Shown piece by piece: positions 59,815 to 64,000 of a DNA stretch of 64,000 bases. The notes beneath the pieces are model-generated. The model was not told where the DNA came from. It ran no database searches and worked only from the letters and a program-made list of their open reading frames with translations. Source of the DNA: Microcebus murinus (Eukaryota > Chordata > Mammalia > Primates > Cheirogaleidae); NCBI RefSeq assembly GCF_040939455.1, contig NC_134108.1, positions 15,839,501-15,903,500 on the forward strand, given 5' to 3'. A program made the position numbers and the translations under genes. Numbering within the stretch: the first letter of the stretch is position 1; each line of letters starts with the position of its first letter.

Positions 59815-60180
59815 AGGATGGAATGTCTTAAACGAGGCATGGTACATCTATTTAACAGAACGCCATAAGCCGTTCAAATGATATTATAGAAGGATGTTAA
59901 TGACATAGAAAGTGTTGAGTTTATATTGTGAAGTAGAAAAGTGGGTTACAAAAAAGAATGTAACATATAATTTCTTTGTTGTTAAAAGATGCACATTATA
60001 TTTTAGACAAGAACTGAAGGAAACTCACTAAAGGGTCACCAGAATATATCTGGGCGAGAGGATTTTGATTACTGGAGACCCTCTCTCCCTTTTGATCTCT
60101 ATTTTTCTAAATCTCTCTAGTTGATAACTTTGGTAACATAACAAGAAAAACTTCGCTAAGCAATGCTGTATTTAACAAAA
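59815..60180 (+). mobile_element. L1/HAL1 3' fragment
   Basis: GGCATGGTACATCTATTTAAC, AACGCCATAAGCCGTTC, TATTATAGAAGGATGTTAATG and GTGGGTTACAAAAAAGAATG follow a sense L1/HAL1 end. Confidence 0.72.
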
Positions 60181-61405
60181 AATAAAATATACAGGCATTA
60201 TCCATAAAATTCAGGCATCTTGTTGCTGATAGCATTAAAGTGGATCCTTCCAGAAATTTCCCCCTATATACATGCATGTATATTTCATAGAAAGAAAGTC
60301 CTCACCGGCCAGGTAGCCCCGGATCTCAGTCCTGACCCTGAGTGTGCAGCCCAGATGAGCAGTGCACCTGGCTCCGCTGCTAGAAAGTTCTGTGCAGGCC
60401 CGGGCTCCTGGGAGGGGTGGAGGACCCTGGGGAGCCATGCTCCTGCCAGCTGCAGCGGCTGTTCCAGGGAAGACCTGTGCCGCTGCGGCCCCCAAGGCCA
60501 TGAACGCCATGCTGGGTCCTCCATTAGGGATCAGGATATCACAAGTGCAAGCCGGCGGCCCTTGCCGTGGACACTTGGCCCTGGGGCCTCGCAGCCCCCT
60601 CTCCTGGGAGAGGAGGAGGGTGATGGACATTTCCCTGTTTGAGCTCTTTGAGTTGATTCAGCTCCAGGGAATTTTTTGGCCAAGTCATTTTCAAAATAAC
60701 TCTCCACAATCTGTTTGGTGCAAAGGCAGTTGATTTATGACTTTGCTGACCTTTGAATCGTTGGCAAAGCTCTGCCTGGGGCCCTGGGGGGGTTTTCCTT
60801 TGCTTATTTACCCAGAGTGATTTAGGAAGCGCAGTGCCAGGAGGTTTCCCCATTCCTTCCGCCCTAAGACCTGACCTCGCGGCCCCTGCCATCAGGGTTC
60901 GCACCCCGGTTGGGGCTCAGCCTCGTATTTCATAGAGAATGGCAGCTATCCTTTGCATGCCCTGGGCCGCGTCACTCACATTGTTTGGCCTGTAACCCCG
61001 TTGGAGACCCCCTTCCGTCCCCGGGAGACCCCCAGAGCTGCGGCCCGCAGCCTGGCTCCCGCCCTCCTCCCTTCGGGATCCCAGCTGTCCACTGCTGAGC
61101 GGCTGAGGATTGCAATGGATTATTATAATTATTTATTCCAACGGGTTAGCCTCCGTACAGCGTACGGGCGGGAGGAGGGCTCGTGGGGCAGGAGGGCCAG
61201 CCCCGTGTGAGCCTGGGCCCCCTTCTCTGGGCGAGTGGGTGAGGGCCGTGCACTTCCGTACGTGACTCAGTACGTCCACGGCAGGGGAGAGTCGGGAGGA
61301 GACTCAGAGGTCCTAAGGGAACTGCCGTCTGGGGTGGCCGAGTCACTTGCTCAAGGCACGGGAGCGGCTTGTGGCCCCAGGGCTGTTCTGTCCTTTTAGA
61401 TATTT
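60181..61405. other. Intergenic unique DNA with a DR3 motif
   Basis: No gene. TGACTT-TGC-TGACCT at 60738-60752 is a direct repeat with three-base spacing (nuclear receptor DR3 type). 60960-61260 is CpG-richer. Confidence 0.45.
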
Positions 61406-61409
61406 CTGA

Positions 61410-61695
61410 AAAAAATGCCTGGGTTCATTCCTTCATTTCCCCAGAGTGTGATTTTAGGCCTCTGCTATGTGCCTCGTGTTCTAGACCGTGGGGAAAGTCT
61501 TGCCCTCTCAGAGCTTACTGTCTAGCACACGACAAGGCTCGGGTTTGTGGTGTCCTGCACGGGCTGTTCTGGGTCACCCTGTCGAACCCTCACGACAACC
61601 TTTGGGAGGGGTGCCATTCATTCCATCTCGCAGAAGAGGAAACTGAGGCACAGAGAAGTAACTTGCCAAAGATCAATTTTGTATCGTCTTTACGG
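61410..61695 (+). mobile_element. MIR SINE with internal divergence
   Basis: CCTCTGCTATGTGCCTCGTG, CCCTCACGACAACCTTTGGG and GAAACTGAGGCACAGAGAAG are the MIR body in order. Confidence 0.85.
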
Positions 61696-63237
61696 TAACT
61701 TACTCTAAAAGTAATCCAGCGCGATACGTAGTAAGTATGTGTTTATAAGTAACTAGTCTACACCCGCAGCTTGGTTGGTTAGCATTTGAAGGCCCCTAAT
61801 AGGGAATCCCCGCTCCAGGGGCAGTACCTGAGGAGCCTTAATGGTTGTTACAGAAATTGATGCTAGAACCTTGTTAATTAGCATAAGGGATGTTAGAAAT
61901 GATTGGAAATGGTTGAAAAGAAGGCTGTTCGGAATATGTGCTCAGTCCAGGCAGGCCTCAGGCCTGTGCACGGATCTGTGACGTTCCATGGGGCTTTGTC
62001 CCTCTGTCTCTCTGTCCCTCTGCCGAGCCAGGAGGCTGTGGCAGGCTCCCAGGCTGCCCTCCCCACCTGCCTCCACAAAACAAAACAATATAAACCCCAA
62101 ATCCCATTTTTACTTCTTTCTCAACTCCCCGTCCCCCTTGCAGCTGCCACCCACTCCAGTAACTCAAGGCACCCACAGCCCGACACTGCCCTGTTCACTG
62201 TTAACCTGCTTCTGACGCGAGCAGGCCTGACCCCACCCCCCTCCTGCCCTTTCTGCTGCCACTGGAGCTTGTGGGTGGGAGGGGACGGGAAACGGTACAA
62301 AAGTCCAAGCAGGAAATAAAATCAGGTCCGTGTAGACCTGTTTGCTCTGGTTTGGACCCTGCCTCCTCCAACGAGCTCTCAGGCCAGGGCAGAGGCAAAG
62401 GTGGGCACACACGGCACAGTGGCAGGATCGGGGCGGGGGTCCCATTTCTCCTCACTTGTTCCCCTTTTCCTATAGATCACGGATTCCAAACCTTCCAAAA
62501 ATATATATATTTTTTTGCCACCTGGTGAGACCTATGGATCCATTCTGGGACCCTAATTAAATCAAAATACAGTTATCAAAACATAAAATGACGAATTTTG
62601 CTTATAGTCCTATAAATGCTTCACTGTTAGTGTGTTAAATGACAAGATCTAATGGGGATGTGCTACCCCTCATTACTACTGACCAATGTCATTTATCATG
62701 TGTTGCTCATGTAACGCAATTCCAAACAGGTGATGAACATAAAGGATATTTTGAGAGGTCTGCACCCTCTGTAACGTGATGTGAAAACATTTGTGATTTG
62801 GCCACAAAGCCACAGGTAATAAATAAATATCGCTGTGGTTTGTGGCCTACATTCATAATTGAAGAAAATGCTAAATTTCAGTTGGAAATCAGAGAAGATA
62901 AGAATGTTTCTGAACTGTCACTGGCTAGAGGAAGGGAACAAGTGTGGCCTAGAGACCAAGCACAAGCTGGCTCAGGCAGGGGGCGAGGTCAGCTTCCCTG
63001 CGCTCCCCCCGAAGGAGGGTGGGAAGTGGGTGGCAGTTAGAGGAGAGAAGGGGAGCAATCCCCTTGGGCAGTGTCACTTGAATTCCGATGTGAGTGACCA
63101 CCTTTGGATGTGGTTTGAGAAACAGAAAACAGATCTATAGACAGAGAAAAAGGACATGGAGACAGAAAGGCTCAGCCTGCCTTTGAGTTCTTCCCAAAGT
63201 CCTGTTGTCACACCCAGGCATAAGTGGCACAGTAAGG
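61696..63237. other. Intergenic unique DNA
   Basis: No gene, RNA or confident repeat; AT-rich from 62500 to 62900. Confidence 0.5.
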
Positions 63238-63249
63238 CACTCTGGTCTT

Positions 63250-63584
63250 TTTTTATTTTTATTTTTTGAGACAGAGTCTCGCTTTGTTGCCCAGGCTAGA
63301 GTGAGTGCCGTGGCGTCAGCCTAGCTCACAGCAACCTCAAACTCCTGGGCTCAAGCGATCCTCCTGCCTCAGCCTCCCGAGTGGCTGGGACTACAGGCAT
63401 GTGCCACCATGCCCTGCTAATTTTTTCTCTATATATTAGTTGACCAATTAATTTCTTTCTATTTATAGTAGAGACAGGGTCTCGCTCTTGCTCAGGCTGA
63501 TTTTGAACTCCTGACCTAGAGCAATCTGCCCACCTTGGCCTCCCAGAGTGCTAGGATTACAGGCGTGAGACACTGCGCCCAGCC
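63250..63584 (-). mobile_element. Lemur-type Alu with 12-bp TSD
   Basis: T-rich tail, GAGACAGAGTCTCGC, lemur linker, CACTGCGCCCAGCC end; CACTCTGGTCTT at 63238-63249 and 63588-63599. Confidence 0.95.
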
Positions 63585-63892
63585 AGACACTCTGGTCTTG
63601 ATTAAAAAGTTCTTTTTTCTGTGTAAGCCAAGTTCAGAGGATTTGTTTTATTTGCAAACAAGAGCCATAGCTCGGAGAAAGCGAGCCCGGAGCCTGGTGC
63701 TATGTGAGTTTCCTGCCCCATTTAACCCTCACTGGTGTGTCCGTGGCACACAATAGAACTTCTTACGATGCTCCCTGAGTTGGACAGAATTGAAGCTGAA
63801 AGAAAGGCAAGATATAGGTAGGCTATAGGGAGCCAAGGACAGGGGTGAAAATTTGTCCACTTTTATTTTTCTGAGGGAAGAGCTTGGAGCAT

Positions 63893-64000
63893 ATTTTTTT
63901 TCCTTTTATTTTATCATATTATGGGGATACAAACATTGTTAGGGTTACATATATTGCCCCTGCCATTCCTCCCCCCATCCCCCACCGTGCCAAAACATCA
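63893..64000 (-). mobile_element. Lemur L1 3' end, antisense, cut by window edge
   Basis: T-rich start, then TATTATGGGGATACAAAC, GGGTTACATATATTGCCCC and a C-rich run. This resembles the reverse complement of strepsirrhine L1 3' UTRs; the element continues off the right edge. Confidence 0.7.

Noticed and set aside
62629..62638. Reverse-complement TTAACACACT, a possible third TTAA MITE end
   Set aside because: Only about 10 bp agree, the next bases differ, and no partner TTAA end appears about 280 bp away.

Overview
This is nuclear DNA from a mammal, most likely a strepsirrhine primate and probably a lemur. Many young Alu copies carry an AT-rich linker (TTGGCCAATTAATTTCTTTC then TATTTATAG) between their two halves, a form I associate with lemuriform Alus. 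MIR, L2, L1, MLT1 LTRs, MER5-type hAT and Tigger remnants form the older repeat background. No bacterial, phage, CRISPR, tRNA or rRNA feature was seen.

Two protein-coding genes can be supported, both on the + strand. The window opens inside PPIL4 (peptidyl-prolyl isomerase-like 4). Only its last two coding exons are present (3171-3318 and 9869-10120); they encode the charged, RS-rich C-terminus. About 25 kb later the whole coding region of ZC3H12D (MCPIP4/Regnase-4) lies in five exons: 35409-35713, 43846-43985, 48855-49089, 51920-52026 and 53136-53935. Splice sites and phases agree throughout and give a 528-residue open protein with UBA-like, PIN/NYN RNase and CCCH zinc-finger parts intact. 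PPIL4 next to ZC3H12D on one strand matches human 6q25.1, where TAB2 lies beyond ZC3H12D; TAB2 is not reached here.

Layout: 1-10450 is PPIL4 introns, final exons and 3' UTR. 10450-27400 is intergenic: a fragmented antisense L1 field up to about 17.4 kb, then mixed unique and repeat DNA. 27380-27600 is a CpG-enriched segment with an ETS-type site and a good splice donor, a tentative ZC3H12D first exon. 27.6-53.9 kb is the ZC3H12D body, with introns full of Alu, L2, MIR and L1. 53936-56320 holds its 3' UTR and candidate poly(A) signals. 56.3-64 kb is downstream intergenic DNA with a complete hAT MITE, a degenerate TGAC/CTGA minisatellite and the beginning of a young L1 3' end.

The two genes do not form a functional unit. 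PPIL4 is a nuclear cyclophilin with an RRM, whereas ZC3H12D is an immune-cell endoribonuclease that degrades inflammatory mRNAs. No new multi-gene system was found. The notable items are transposon biology: two related TTAA-flanked piggyBac-like MITEs (one splitting an L1), very short poly(A) retroposons of about 20 nt with clean target duplications, and a site hit twice by retroposition that leaves three copies of one target sequence.
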